64,000 nt of DNA from Siphonodentalium dalli (lineage: Eukaryota; Mollusca; Scaphopoda; Gadilida; Siphonodentaliidae), in NCBI GenBank assembly GCA_032622095.1, contig CP136069.1, positions 167,020,394-167,084,393 of the forward strand, given 5' to 3'. Below are positions 25,613 through 35,804 of the stretch, one piece after another (the stretch's first letter is position 1; every line of letters starts with the position of its first letter). The translations under genes were made by a program, and so were the position numbers. The notes under the pieces are model-generated. The model made no database searches. It saw only the letters and a list, made by a program, of their open reading frames with translations, and was not told where the DNA came from.

Positions 25613-25645
<33 letters not shown>
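25613..25645. repeat. Poly(T) tract, 33 bases
   Basis: An uninterrupted T run is followed by GCAAAATCTGCCG. On the minus strand it would be a poly(A) tail, so a retroposed sequence could lie to the right (25646-25800). That stretch contains three ~20 bp repeats of the form CCTGGTCTCACAACCC. Confidence 0.8.
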
Positions 25646-25647
<2 letters not shown>

Positions 25648-25879
25648 AAAATCTGCCGTTTACATCCGCCACCCGTCAGCCTGGTCTCACCACCCTCGGC
25701 CTGGTCTCACAACCCCGACCTGGTATCATTACCCAGCATGGTTTCGGCGCCTCCCCGGTTATGCTTCATCCTCTACCATGCTCCTTCATTAGCCGAATTA
25801 TTTAATGTTCGATGGTCTGTAACTTGGACATTTCTCAACCGATTTACAAAATTCTTTCAGGAGGATCATTGGTACGTCC

Positions 25880-26403
25880 TATAGATACACGACAGTAAAA
25901 ATAGTTGAAATCATCGCAAAAAAAAAATTGCGAAAATTTTGCCCCCACCCAAACCCCAAAAATATAAGTCCGTCCCTGTTCAAAACTTTTTTTCGTATCA
26001 AGTTGCTAATGATTAACTGCATAGAAGATCTCAAATCTGGATACCTTGCATGCCATAGCCAGACACAGGATATGAAATAAATCGAGTTTTGCGAACCATG
26101 GGCGACAACTCTGTGGCGAAAGCGCGGACATAAATTGTAATGCATTCACCCAATAGGGCATAATGAGGTGCACATATGGTCCATATTTGGAGTCTCTGCT
26201 GCTCATACTTTTCGAGATACAGCATCCCTATTTTTTCACAAAAGGGGAGATAACTCTGTAAATCAAGGGCGGACAATATCCTATATAGTCTATTGACCTA
26301 GAATTAGTATAGGTCTATATACGTACGAAATTACAGATCTCTATATATTGTACTTCCAGAGATATAAGAGTTACAAAATTGCTAAGAATAATAATAATAA
26401 TAA
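25880..26403. repeat. Ancient relic of the 1.73 kb satellite unit
   Basis: Landmarks of the unit survive in order: TTTTGCCCCCACCC, a CCGTCCCTGTTCAAAA phrase, GGGCGACAACTCTG, GCGAAAGCGCGGACA, AGGGCATAATGAGGTGCACA, AAAAGGGGAGATAACTCTG, GCGGACAATATCC, and the closing AATAATAATAATAACTAGAGG. Identity is far lower than in the other copies, so this is the oldest layer. Confidence 0.75.
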
Positions 26404-26465
26404 CTAGAGGTCAGATTCCATGGAATCAGATATACTTCCATGGTATTCCATCCCATCCCATCCCG
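26404..26465. mobile_element. Right-boundary module, copy 3
   Basis: CTAGAGG, the palindrome GATTCCATGGAATC (26414-26427), TATACTTCCATGGTAT and a TCCCATCCCAT tail are nearly identical to the module at 17958. The satellite sequence to its left, however, is far more diverged than the array. Confidence 0.6.
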
Positions 26466-26735
26466 TCCCGACCTGACCTTGGTCTTCAAAATGGTCAATC
26501 GAAGGTCAAATCGGGTAAAACATGCGGATTTCCACGAAATTTGATACCTAGGGGTACTTTTGTCCGGGGAGTCTTTTGGGCGGGTCAAGTCGTGACCCCG
26601 ACCTGACATTGACATTCGAAATGGTAAGTTCAAGGTCAAATCGAGTAAAACGATCGGATTTCGACGAAATTTTATACCTAGGAAAACTTTTGTCCGGGGA
26701 GTGTTTTGGACAGGTCAAATCGTGACAATAGGTTA
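26466..26735 (-). repeat. Inverted copy of the ~126 bp GGTCAAGGTCAGGTC modules
   Basis: About two modules in reverse orientation to 18706-19125 are recognisable from CCCGACCTGACCTTGG, GATACCTAGGGGTACTTTTG and TCCGGGGAGTCTTTTGG. The pair with 18.7-19.1 kb brackets the satellite relics. Confidence 0.85.
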
Positions 26736-26849
26736 CTTTTACAGTAGAGCGGACATACCTATATAGTATATCGGTGAGCATATTCATGCATTTGCCTTGC
26801 TTCTTGCTAAGTCCGTTTGAATTTGCGTCATGAAGAGAGGGTTTGAATT

Positions 26850-27235
26850 TGAGTAATATATATCACCCGTCACAACGTTATACGCTACCAGGGTTAAACC
26901 GTTCAATATAAATTATTAAAAAGTGTACTAATCTTGCGTATATATACTACTTATCACATCCACTCATCGAAAAGTTTTTATCTCAATATATGATTTTCGG
27001 AGTAATTTTGCCCATTTGATCTTCGGTGGAATTTTCCAAATCTGAACCCACCCGACACAAACACTCCCTTGAGCAGGTTGCGTTTATATTAGAGAGGTCA
27101 AATTTTAGAGTCATACCTACAGTATACCGGCTTATGTACCACCGCATTAAACTCGCTCCTACATCGGCCCGTTTGGATTTGGGGCTAAAAATCGGCTAGT
27201 GATAGACTACAGAAGTATACATATTTATGATATAT
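26850..27235 (+). repeat. ~350 bp dispersed repeat, copy f
   Basis: It matches copy a (18357-18705) from GAGTAATATATATCACCCGT to GTTTGGATTTGGGGCTAAAA, with moderate divergence. Confidence 0.75.
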
Positions 27236-27455
27236 AGCGTTGTCACGAGTAAACCGTTCCATCTGAAAATTAGAAAATTGCGCTCTAGATGCGCGTGAAC
27301 ACTAGCTATCAGATGTACTCGTCAAAAAAAATTATCTCGATGTTTGAATTTGAAGTATAGCGGTCAAGATTTGGGGGGGGGGGCGTGAATAGAATATCCA
27401 AATGTACCTGCTACATTACCTTGCTCTTTAATTAGCCCTTTTGGATTTGGTGGGA
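27236..27455 (+). repeat. ~350 bp dispersed repeat, partial copy g
   Basis: It is nearly the same as 19133-19400 but keeps an internal segment (CGCTCTAGATGCGCGTG) lost or changed there. A run of 11 G lies at 27373-27383. Confidence 0.7.
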
Positions 27456-27603
27456 AGAATAGGTGCATTTTCCTGTTCCCCGTATAGCGGAAAGGGGTAT
27501 ATATATATAGTCACGCATTTCAATCAGTTTGGATATACAGTTTAAATATACACAGTTATATGCCTATATATTTAATACTAATATATTTTCTTATAAATTA
27601 ACA

Positions 27604-27680
27604 GCGCAGTGCGTAGCCCAGGGGTGAGAGCGTCAAACCTTCAGTTTGTGTTTTATTGCGACGTGAGTTCGAATCCCGTC
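27604..27680 (+). pseudogene. tRNA-like SINE head, copy 2
   Basis: This is the same 77-base segment as 19524-19600, with the A box changed to TAGCCCAGGGG. The B box AGTTCGAATCC is intact. No acceptor-stem pairing is possible. Confidence 0.65.
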
Positions 27681-27874
27681 AAATTATCTTTTTTTATTTT
27701 TTATTTTTAACATGTTTTGGTGTATTTTAATCATCAAATACGAATAATACCAAACTAAAGATAATGTAAAGATGCTTTTTATATTCGATTTCAATCAATT
27801 TGAATATAAAGTTTAAATATACACAGTTATATGCCTATATATTTAATACTAATATATTTTCTTATAAATTAACA

Positions 27875-27951
27875 GCGCAGTGCGTAGCCCAGAGGTGAGA
27901 GCGTCAAACCTTCAGTTTGTGTTTTATTGCGACGTGAGTTCGAATCCCGTC
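27875..27951 (+). pseudogene. tRNA-like SINE head, copy 3
   Basis: It is nearly identical to copy 2 (A-box region TAGCCCAGAGG) and ends five bases before the gap. Confidence 0.65.
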
Positions 27952-27956
27952 AAATT

Positions 27957-28056
27957 NNNNNNNNNNNNNNNNNNNNNNNNNNNNNNNNNNNNNNNNNNNN
28001 NNNNNNNNNNNNNNNNNNNNNNNNNNNNNNNNNNNNNNNNNNNNNNNNNNNNNNNN
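27957..28056. other. Assembly gap (100 N)
   Basis: Exactly 100 N, the conventional placeholder for a gap of unknown size. The left side is a tandem 271 bp SINE-like repeat and the right side is the end of another repeat, so a collapsed or unresolved repeat probably caused the break. Confidence 0.99.
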
Positions 28057-28110
28057 CATCTTAAGAAAATCTTATGACATTGCTTCATGAAACAGGACCT
28101 AGTACCCTGC
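28057..28110 (-). mobile_element. Terminus of a TIR element (rest lost in the gap)
   Basis: TCTTATGACATTGCTTCATG followed by AAACAGGACC matches the right end of the element at 28249-30028. It is a second copy whose body would lie in the gap. Confidence 0.5.
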
Positions 28111-28248
28111 ATGAGCGTTGAGTGTGATTTTAATCAGAACAGCATGCAGTGGTGACTAAAATGTCCATTAGCTCATGGTCTACATCTACATGTACATGGT
28201 TTTGAAAAAAAAGCAACTTAGTGGAAGCTTTGAATATTAATATGCCAC

Positions 28249-30028
28249 GGGCCTGTTTCATGAAGCAAGGTCATAAGATTATCTTAAGATTGGACTTAAT
28301 CTAAGATCTACAGGTGGATCTTATGATGTAACTTTTCCGTTTCAAGAACGCGTTTCACAAAACAAGATTAAGTCCTACTTAAGTAGTAAGTTAAGTTCCC
28401 GCTCATTTAGACTGGTTATCGACAATTTTCTACAGTCCGGAACGAAAAAATGTGGGCTTGTGCAATCTTTATGTACGGCATTGAGAGGTTATCGAGAAAG
28501 AGCCGAGTCCGAGTTGACATTATTGTGTGACAGGGATGCTGGATAGCGGCTGGGGTGGGTTGGGCGAATCAGCGCATGTATCTTAGTGTCTATAGTCAAT
28601 GCATGGCCTTATGTTCGCATATGGATCTTAGACTTGTATGAGTTCCACGATGTGAATTCGAACATGTGTACATCGCAGGCTCTTAAAATGACGAGCTTTG
28701 CGTTTACTGACGAGTGGCGGTGTCAGAAATAAGACAATATAATTATATGGATCGATGCATGACTGCGACCATGCATTTCACGCCGAATTAATCAACTGAG
28801 AGCAATGATCAGGTGGCGATATTTTTATGTGAGCCGACATAACTCGTATATTATCGACCACCGCTCTCTACGTGTAGCAATAATAAAAATAAATCGGCGA
28901 TGTCATCAGGACACACATAGGTTATTTTTCGATTCAAAGGGAAATGAAAAATATTTGTTAGAATAACTTTTAAATTATTTTTATGCAGATGTTTCATGTG
29001 GTTGTCATACCATGGATATATATATAAAACTACGTTTTCGTTAGCACACTCGTATTAAGGGATGTCATCGTTACGGGTGTGTATATCATATATACAGTAT
29101 GCTGTACAACGGTTATCCCACCCCCTGCAAAAAAGAACATGACAAAAATTTGGACAGCCTTGAAAATCACCACATATGCGCGTGGGCATAAACTCAATAA
29201 AAATAATATTCTCTATAGAAAATTGTCACTATTTCTAAAACATATTTTGATAAAGAGCGTTTATGTTACCTTTCCTATATGACATATCTGCTTTGTAAAC
29301 AGCCGACGGAAATTTGGAAAGAGGAAAGAATCAACACATTAATTGATCTCATTTTACCCCATCTCCCTATATATAGTGTACGATTAATGTTCTTGTCAGG
29401 CATGAAATTTCCAATTGCTAAACATTTTGACCAAAGTGTGTGTGTGTGTGGTGGTGGGGGGGGGGGGGGAGTGTGTGGTGGTGGGGGGGGGGGGGGGTAG
29501 ACAACACACAAACCCCATTCGCACGTCCCTGATGACAAGACTGTACTCTGAATTGTTTTTACCAAATTAACTCTATGGTTATATGGTGGGGGGGGGGGGG
29601 TTGCCCTCCTTCCAAACTTTGGTTTTGGAATGTTTGAGGTACCAGTTGGAATGTTTAAACCCAAAGAGATTTTGGTGTTGTTTAAGGGGTGTAGTTGGAC
29701 ATTTCGAGGCGAACACCCCCTCTCAATCTGTAGCCACGACCCTGTATACCAGACGACGAATTGCCCACCCAGACAAAGTACAGATATCTCCGTAATTGCA
29801 AAATAACATAGGCCGCCATATACGTGTGATCGATATGCCACTTATCACGTGGGTCTTAACTTTAAGATTATCTTATGACACCTCACAGCAGTCTTAAAGT
29901 TAAGACCAAAGTTAAGACCATCTTAAGTTAAGACCTTGTTCGTGAAACGCACTTATGACTGAAGTTTGAACTTATGACCATCTTAAGTCCCAACTATGTC
30001 ATAAGTTGCTTTCATGAAACAGGGCCCA
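28249..30028. mobile_element. Candidate DNA transposon with ~50 bp terminal inverted repeats
   Basis: The left end GGGCCTGTTTCATGAAGCAA, followed by GGTCATAAGATTATCTTAAG, is mirrored at the right end by CTTATGACCATCTTAAGTCC and TTGCTTTCATGAAACAGGGC. More TCTTAAGTTAAGAC-type inverted motifs lie inside both ends. No transposase is recognisable in the 1.8 kb body, so it is non-autonomous or chimeric. No clear target duplication is visible (left flank ATGCCAC, right flank AGGACTG). Confidence 0.55.
29441..29600. repeat. G-rich simple sequence
   Basis: Two ~28 bp repeats of GTGTGTGGTGGTGGGG type contain runs of 14 and 15 G (29456-29469 and 29483-29497), and a further 13 G run lies at 29588-29600. 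The long minus-strand proline-rich frame here (29275-29841) is an artefact of these tracts. Confidence 0.85.
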
Positions 30029-30306
30029 GGACTGACTCAGCATATCTGATATGTGACGATTTTATCTCTGACGTGTGCGTCCGACAGAATGGAAATGCCC
30101 GTGTATGGTTTCAGAAATCTTTCGACAAAATAGGTGTTCTGGTATCATCTATCGAAAATTATGTACATTATGTATATATGTCTTGCCAAACAAGTGATAA
30201 ATATGTGATGCTAGTTCTACACAACGTTTTCCGAATCATACATGTCTAATTACACGTATATACAACGTTCAAATATTCAGATCTTCAAAAGAGAATTGTA
30301 AATATA

Positions 30307-30508
30307 TACAGTAATGCCCTAAATAATCGACTCCTTAACCACAGCAGAATTATGGGTAACTTTTTAGGATTTAGTCGGAAATATGGTTTGTTGCCGTTCA
30401 TCGGAAATCTCCGATGAATGGCAACAAGCCATATTTCCGACTAAAACCTGAAAAGTTACCCATAATTCTGCTGTGGTTAAGGAGTCGATTATTTAGGGCT
30501 TTACTGTA
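30307..30508. mobile_element. Palindromic MITE with CAGTAA ends and TA flanks
   Basis: The two halves are almost perfect reverse complements across ~200 bp, pivoting at TCGGAAATCTCCGA near 30405. The ends read TA-CAGTAATGCCCTAAATAA and TTATTTAGGGCTTTACTG-TA. A TA target duplication and CAGT ends are features of Tc1/mariner/pogo-type elements, so a foldback MITE of that group is the best guess. Confidence 0.75.
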
Positions 30509-31199
30509 GGAACACTGTGAGCTGTATTCCCAATTTGATTCTAGTCCAATGTGTACCATTCAGAGCTCTTTGTGAAACCCGTTCGATTTCATCTTGGCAT
30601 AATAGCTGCAGGTTGCTCTGATTTTTTAAACTAAGGCCAATTTAAAGTTATAACGAAATTGTATAAAAACAAAGGTCCTATTCATTTCCTGTTATATCAT
30701 GTATTGGTATATCATCAGTCATCAATTCATGTGTCATTGGTGTGATTCGCACCCACTCGATCGCGTGAAATCGATGACAAAGTCTTGTTGCTTTTTCCCA
30801 AGTTATCGGATATCGATGAAGTTAGATAACATAATACGGGGGTTGGTTATTCTGAGACACCCCTTGCAACCTTTATACCCCCTCTGACCTATTGTGTCGC
30901 ATTTAACAGCGGACCACACAATATGTGTTGACACATATACCTTCTTGAACAACCTTGTACGACCTTACAAGATTCCGATGTCGATATCCAACATTGGTTT
31001 AGATTGATATCTAATTTGCTATGATGCTGGTGAGTCCTGTTGAATTGCTATGATGCCGGTAGGTCCTGCTTTGTACTCTGCCGATAAAAATCAATTACCT
31101 CAATCGATGTTCAAGTCATGCCTAATACTCATATACCAGTACATTTTACTAGAATATTAATAAGATGAACAAATTTCAAAATTACCAAAACAATTGTTA
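30509..31199. other. Unassigned stretch
   Basis: No coding signal is recognised. GAATTGCTATGATGCCGGT-like phrases repeat loosely near 31020-31065. Confidence 0.4.
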
Positions 31200-31810
31200 G
31201 TAACATCACCTGATACAGACCAATGTTACTATGTAGTAATACAAAACTATTAGTTAAAATTCCTCAGTGTTATAGGGTATGTGGCATACCAATATTCCAT
31301 ACTATGTCAAATATAGCGAATTATCGAAATATGAAATACCACGAAAAAGCGAAATAGGAAAATACAGCGAAATAGCGGAATTAAAAAATGCATCGAAATG
31401 ACGAAATAGCGCGAATTTTAGAAATAAGAAATTATTTTTATTAACTAAATAACGGAGATATTTGAAAAAGTGTTTTTGACGGAATAACGGAAATATTTGA
31501 AGAACTGTCTTAAAGAGCTTAACCCAAACCTCCCCCAAGCCCACCCACCCTATAGAAGAATTTGACTTATATTTCACCAGAGTTGATCTATTGTGGTGTT
31601 GTAATTTCTCATACAAATCGCCGTTATTTCGTAAAGTTAAATTCTTTATACAGTTATTACCCTTTGGCAATGTTAGGATTTTAGCTTTTCAAAGAGCCTG
31701 TGGCATGCCTCAACGGCTGAGGTGGCATGCCACATACCCTATAACACAGAACTTTTAACTAATAGTTTTGTATTACTACAGAGTAACATTGGTCTGTATC
31801 AGGTGGTAAC
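31200..31810. mobile_element. Candidate non-autonomous element with ~85 bp TIRs
   Basis: The left arm (31200-31290; CACCTGATACAGACCAATGT, AATACAAAACTATTAGTTAA, TATAGGGTATGTGGCATAC) is repeated inverted at 31725-31810. The core holds a loose GCGAAATA-type simple repeat (31315-31490) that gives a spurious 122-codon minus-strand frame. No transposase is seen. Confidence 0.75.
31315..31490. repeat. Degenerate GCGAAATA tandem repeat
   Basis: The phrases CGAAATA, GCGAAATAG and GCGGAATT recur every 8-16 bases in the core of the TIR element. Confidence 0.65.
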
Positions 31811-31950
31811 ATAGTGTTCAACTCAAATTCCAACACAGTCTCCCAATAACAACACGCAGCGAACGTTCGGCTTGAAGCTATGTAGGTGGTTCATCGCTTT
31901 TTGTGACATGGATGCTGCACTTATTGGTTGATGAACCTCTGGAACGTTCG

Positions 31951-32483
31951 TTGATACTATACTATACTTTATTTCAGACATAATATGTCCATAGCGTAAT
32001 AAAAATTATAGTGATATATATAAATACATGTCACTCTATATACACAAAAAGTCAGCACATGCAATTGTTATATTAGGTATACAATAGATTATTCCAGTTT
32101 CTGAATAGTTGAGAGGTAAATTTCAAATCAGATTTATAAATAGATGATATAATACAATAGGAGCTGTCTGCGATTCTCGAGAGAAAATTGTAAGCATGCT
32201 TACGCCTTAACATCAACATAGATAGTGTGCGGTCAGATACAAACATCCCACTTGCACTGCATGATCTATCGTACTTCATTATCATTCTGTATGCATTGTT
32301 GTAGCAGACCGATAATTTATTCATATTCATTTTTGTATAATTAGTCCAAATATGAGCACAGTAGAGTGGAGACACAAATCTTTGAAATAGGAACATTTTT
32401 ACTGCTGGTGAACATCTAGCGAAACCGTATGACGATTTGTACTGATCCTTCCGGGCGCTAATTGTGTGAATGTAGAGGGTGTG
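31951..32483 (-). pseudogene. LINE relic: 3' end of a CR1/L2-like reverse transcriptase
   Basis: The minus-strand frame runs from 32483 to a stop at 32073 (about 136 codons; the ATG at 32396 is internal). It carries the typical tail of a non-LTR reverse transcriptase ORF: YGFARCSPAVK, MFLFQRFVSPLYCAHIWTNY, KLSVCYNNAYRMIM, SASGMF, RRKHAYNFLSRI, and a final W before the stop. The palm-domain FADD box is missing, so the copy is 5' truncated. The downstream ~120 bases (to 31951) contain CTATGGACATATTATGTCTG and a closing GTATAGTATAGTATC microsatellite, as in the 3' UTR of such LINEs. The exact clade is inferred only from this tail. Confidence 0.8.
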
Positions 32484-33610
32484 TTATTATTTAAGAAATT
32501 ACGAGAATTTTCCGGATGATTTTATATATTTCAAGGTTATTTCTATATGCGAGCGATATAACGTTGTCGTTCGGGTGATATGTGTGATTCGGACCAGATT
32601 ACATTGGGTAGAGTAGTGTTATCGCGGATCAAACTGCAGAGCTCTGTCCATTCGCTACACTGGCCAGACCATTACCATCACCTGCTATAGTGTTTTGGAT
32701 TCACCACGTGTCACATTATACCAAGTCTACTCGGTCCACAACAGCTTGGGATGTCAGTTGGGTTGATGCTGTGTTTGGATATAGTCCCATCCCGTTTCTC
32801 TTCTATAACGGACTTTATGCCCAGAATCGTGGGCGAGAGTTATCTTGTTTCTATGTCAAATGGAAGCTTTGTGTATATGTATATAGATGCCAACCTTTCC
32901 CAAGCATGCCGATTTCAAACATGCGTATAGCAGCAGTCCGTTAAATGTCAAAGCAACGAGAGCTTATAAATAAGTAAACAAAGCCTTGTTTTTCAGTGAA
33001 TTTCGATTGTTATCGCTGAAAGAAAATGCATATAAACAACGCATTAAACGATCGTATCAATGCGATACCTTTTTCTATAAAGATAATTATTACCACTTTA
33101 TAGGGCGTTCTCTAGGCCATTGATAATGTTTTTCGGGGCGTTCCAAATAGCGTATTGTTACCAAAACAGCGGGCCGCGGGCCGATAATGAGAAGCCTAGT
33201 TCAATATCGGCCCGCCGCCCGGAAACTATAGATCTCGTTTATTATCGCGAGAGTTACGTCCCTTCAACTTCCGATTATTATGGCGTGTTTATTTCAAGAA
33301 AATAATGGGAAGATGTATCCGATTTCCTCGACACAAAAGTGGTTTTATGATTGGAATTCACGCTATATGATTGAATTATTGTATCAAGCGTAAGTATGCA
33401 TTGATACTTTTAGCTGTAAACCTCTCATTGGTTGTTACTCGTCTCCAATGCTGGGTTTTCCCCTGTCCTATTTTCGAGACTCCGTCAGTCCGTGTCAGCT
33501 GACAAGTCAAATGATATCAAACTTAAATGTTCTTAAAAATATTTCTCTCTTAATCTACTTCATTATTCCACTAAATCCTCAAATGGGTCAAATGTCCAAA
33601 ACTGGTAATA
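32484..33610. other. No recognised gene
   Basis: Frames of 84, 61 and 67 codons on the plus strand show no domain, codon bias or splice context that I can defend. A short GC-rich patch GCGGGCCGCGGGCCG lies near 33169. Confidence 0.45.
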
Positions 33611-33797
33611 ATAGTAATAACATGATTTCATCGGGCATTACGGTTTATTAACGGCCCTCTGGAATGATTAACAGCCCTCGGGCCTATTAGCGTCCCTCGA
33701 CTTCGTCTCGGGCCGCTAATAGGTCCTTGGGCTGTTAATCATTCCAGCCGGGCCGTTAATAAACCATAACGCCCTCAAAAATCATGTTATTGTTATA
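33611..33797. mobile_element. Foldback MITE (palindrome, ~187 bp)
   Basis: The arms are near-perfect reverse complements: GGTTTATTAACGGCC (33642-33656) pairs with GGCCGTTAATAAACC, TGGAATGATTAACAGCCC with GGGCTGTTAATCATTCCA, and AATAACATGATTT outside with AAATCATGTTATT. The pivot is TCGACTTCGTCTCGGG. There is no coding capacity. Confidence 0.8.
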
Positions 33798-34170
33798 GTG
33801 ATATAATTATCATTTCATGTCAGATGATTAATCACATGCAGGGGTTTACGTGAATGTCCGGACTCCACGTGTACATGCAATACGTCTTTTGAATGAATGT
33901 CGGTTATATAAGAGCAACGGGTCCGTACTCGGTCCAAAAACAGCATCAACCCAACCGATATCACAAGCTGTTGTGGGCCGAGAATACTTGGTCTAGTATC
34001 ACATGTGTCGTTTCTATATAATCACGTTTTCCTGCCTAACTTATGCCAAATACAGTTGATTCAACCTTAATCAGTATATATAAGTACTTCAAAAGAGAAA
34101 ATTTCGCACAAGTTGAAGTTATTTCTGGGGATTGAGAGGAATGTATACCAAGGTCGTTTCAGAAGCAAAT
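33798..34170. other. Unassigned stretch
   Basis: No gene or repeat was noticed. Confidence 0.4.
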
Positions 34171-35682
34171 TTAATTTACTTCTAGCTAATCGGCGTAGGC
34201 GTTAACGGGTGGACTATTTACTTCTGGCTAATCGGCACAAGAGTACGTTGTCGGGCGGGTGGACTATTTAATTATGGCTAATCGGCGTAGGAGTTATCGG
34301 GCGGACTATTTACTTCTGGCTAAGGGGGCGTAGGAGCACGTTGTCGGATGGACTATTTACTTCTGGCTAATCGGCGTAGGAATTGTCTGATGGACTATTT
34401 ACTTCTGGCTAATCGGCGTAGGAGTACGTTGTCGGGCGGACTATTTACTTATGGCTAATCAGCGTATATGGGTTGTCAGGTGGACTATTTACTTCTGGCT
34501 AATCGGCGTAGGAGTACCTTGTCGGGCGGACTATTTACTTATGGCTAATCAGCGTATATGGGTTGTCAGGTGGACTATTTACTTCTGGCTAATTGGCGTA
34601 GGAGTTGTCGGGCGGACTATTTACTTCTGGCTAATCGGCGTCGGAGTTGTCGGACGGTACTATTTAATTCTGGCTAATCGGCGTAGGAGTTGTCGAACGG
34701 ACTATTTAATTATGGCTAATCGGCGTATAGGGGTTGTCAGGTGGACTATTCACTTCTGGCTAATCGGCGTATATGAGTTGTCGGGGGACTATTATACTTA
34801 TGGCTAATCGGCGCATAGGGGTTGTCCGGTGGACTATTCACTTCTGGCTAATCGGCGTATAGGAGTTGTCGGGCGGACTATTTACTTCTGGCTAATCGGC
34901 GTAGGAGTTGTCGAACGGACTATTTAATTATGGCTAATCGGCGTATAGGGGTTGTCAGGTGGACTATTCACTTCTGGCTAATCGGTGTATAGGAGTTGTC
35001 GGGCGGACTATTTACTTCTGGCTAATCGGCGTAGGAGTTGTCGGACGTACTATTTACTTCTGGCTAATCGGCGTAGGAGTTGTCGGGCGGACTATTTACT
35101 TTTGGCTAATCGGCGTAGGAGTTGTCGGGCGGACTATTTACTTCTGGCTATAATCGGCGTAGGAGTTGTTGGTGGATTATTTACTTCTGGCTAATCGGCG
35201 TATAGGAGTTGTCGGGCGGACTATTTACTTCTGGTTAATCCGCGTTGGAGTTGCCGGACGGACTATTTACTTCTGGCTAATCGGCGAAGTAGTTGTCGAC
35301 GGACAATTTACGTCTGGCTAATCAGTGTATAGGAGTTGTCGGACGGACTATTTACTTCTGGCTAATCGGCGAAGTAGTTGTCGACGGACAATTTATTTCT
35401 GGCTAATCGGTGTATAGGAGTTGTCGGGCGGACTATTTACTTCTGGTTAATCCGCGTAGGAGTTGTCGGGCGGACTATTTACTTCTGGCTAATCGACGTT
35501 TTTAAGTTGTCGAGTGGACTATTTTTCTTCTGGCTAATCGGCGTAGGAGTTGTCGGTGGACTATTTACTTCTGGCTAATCGGCGTAGGAGTTGTCGGTGG
35601 ACTATTTACTTCTGGCTAATCCGCGTAGGAGTTACCGGACGGACTATTTACCTCTGGCTAATAGGCGTAGGGTTGTCGGGTG
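34171..35682 (+). repeat. 42 bp minisatellite, about 36 copies
   Basis: The consensus contains ACTATTTACTTCTGGCTAAT, CGGCGTAGGAGTTGTC and GGGCGG, and totals 42 bases. Copies differ by substitutions and by small indels such as the extra CGTATAGG form. Because 42 is a multiple of three, one frame stays open over several copies and reads as a 14-residue hydrophobic repeat (WLIGVGVVGRTIYF). Interruptions in all frames and the lack of a start context argue for a non-coding minisatellite. Confidence 0.93.
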
Positions 35683-35804
35683 CGGTAGTTTGTGCTATAA
35701 ATATATATCGGACAATTTCCGACTAATTTGATTTGATCCAGCCAATTTCCATTTGAATACGGAACAGTTTAGTTTCTCAGAATAATGCAGAATAAATTTT
35801 AACC

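Larger units (their letters stand above)
27456..27956 (+). mobile_element. SINE-like block, copies 2 and 3 in tandem (271 bp period)
   Basis: The block with the tRNA-like head is repeated head to tail. TTCAATCAGTTTGGATATAC begins near 27517 and its twin near 27788, and the tRNA-like heads start at 27604 and 27875. The second copy runs straight into the assembly gap. Confidence 0.75.

Noticed and set aside
29275-29841. 188-codon minus-strand frame with proline runs
   Set aside because: The proline stretch is a translation of poly-C/G simple sequence. Nothing else in it resembles a protein family.
34451-35578. Repeated WLIGVGVVGRTIYF peptides as a membrane protein
   Set aside because: They come from a 42 bp minisatellite whose length happens to be a multiple of three. 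Frames are interrupted by indels and lack a credible start or flanking exons.
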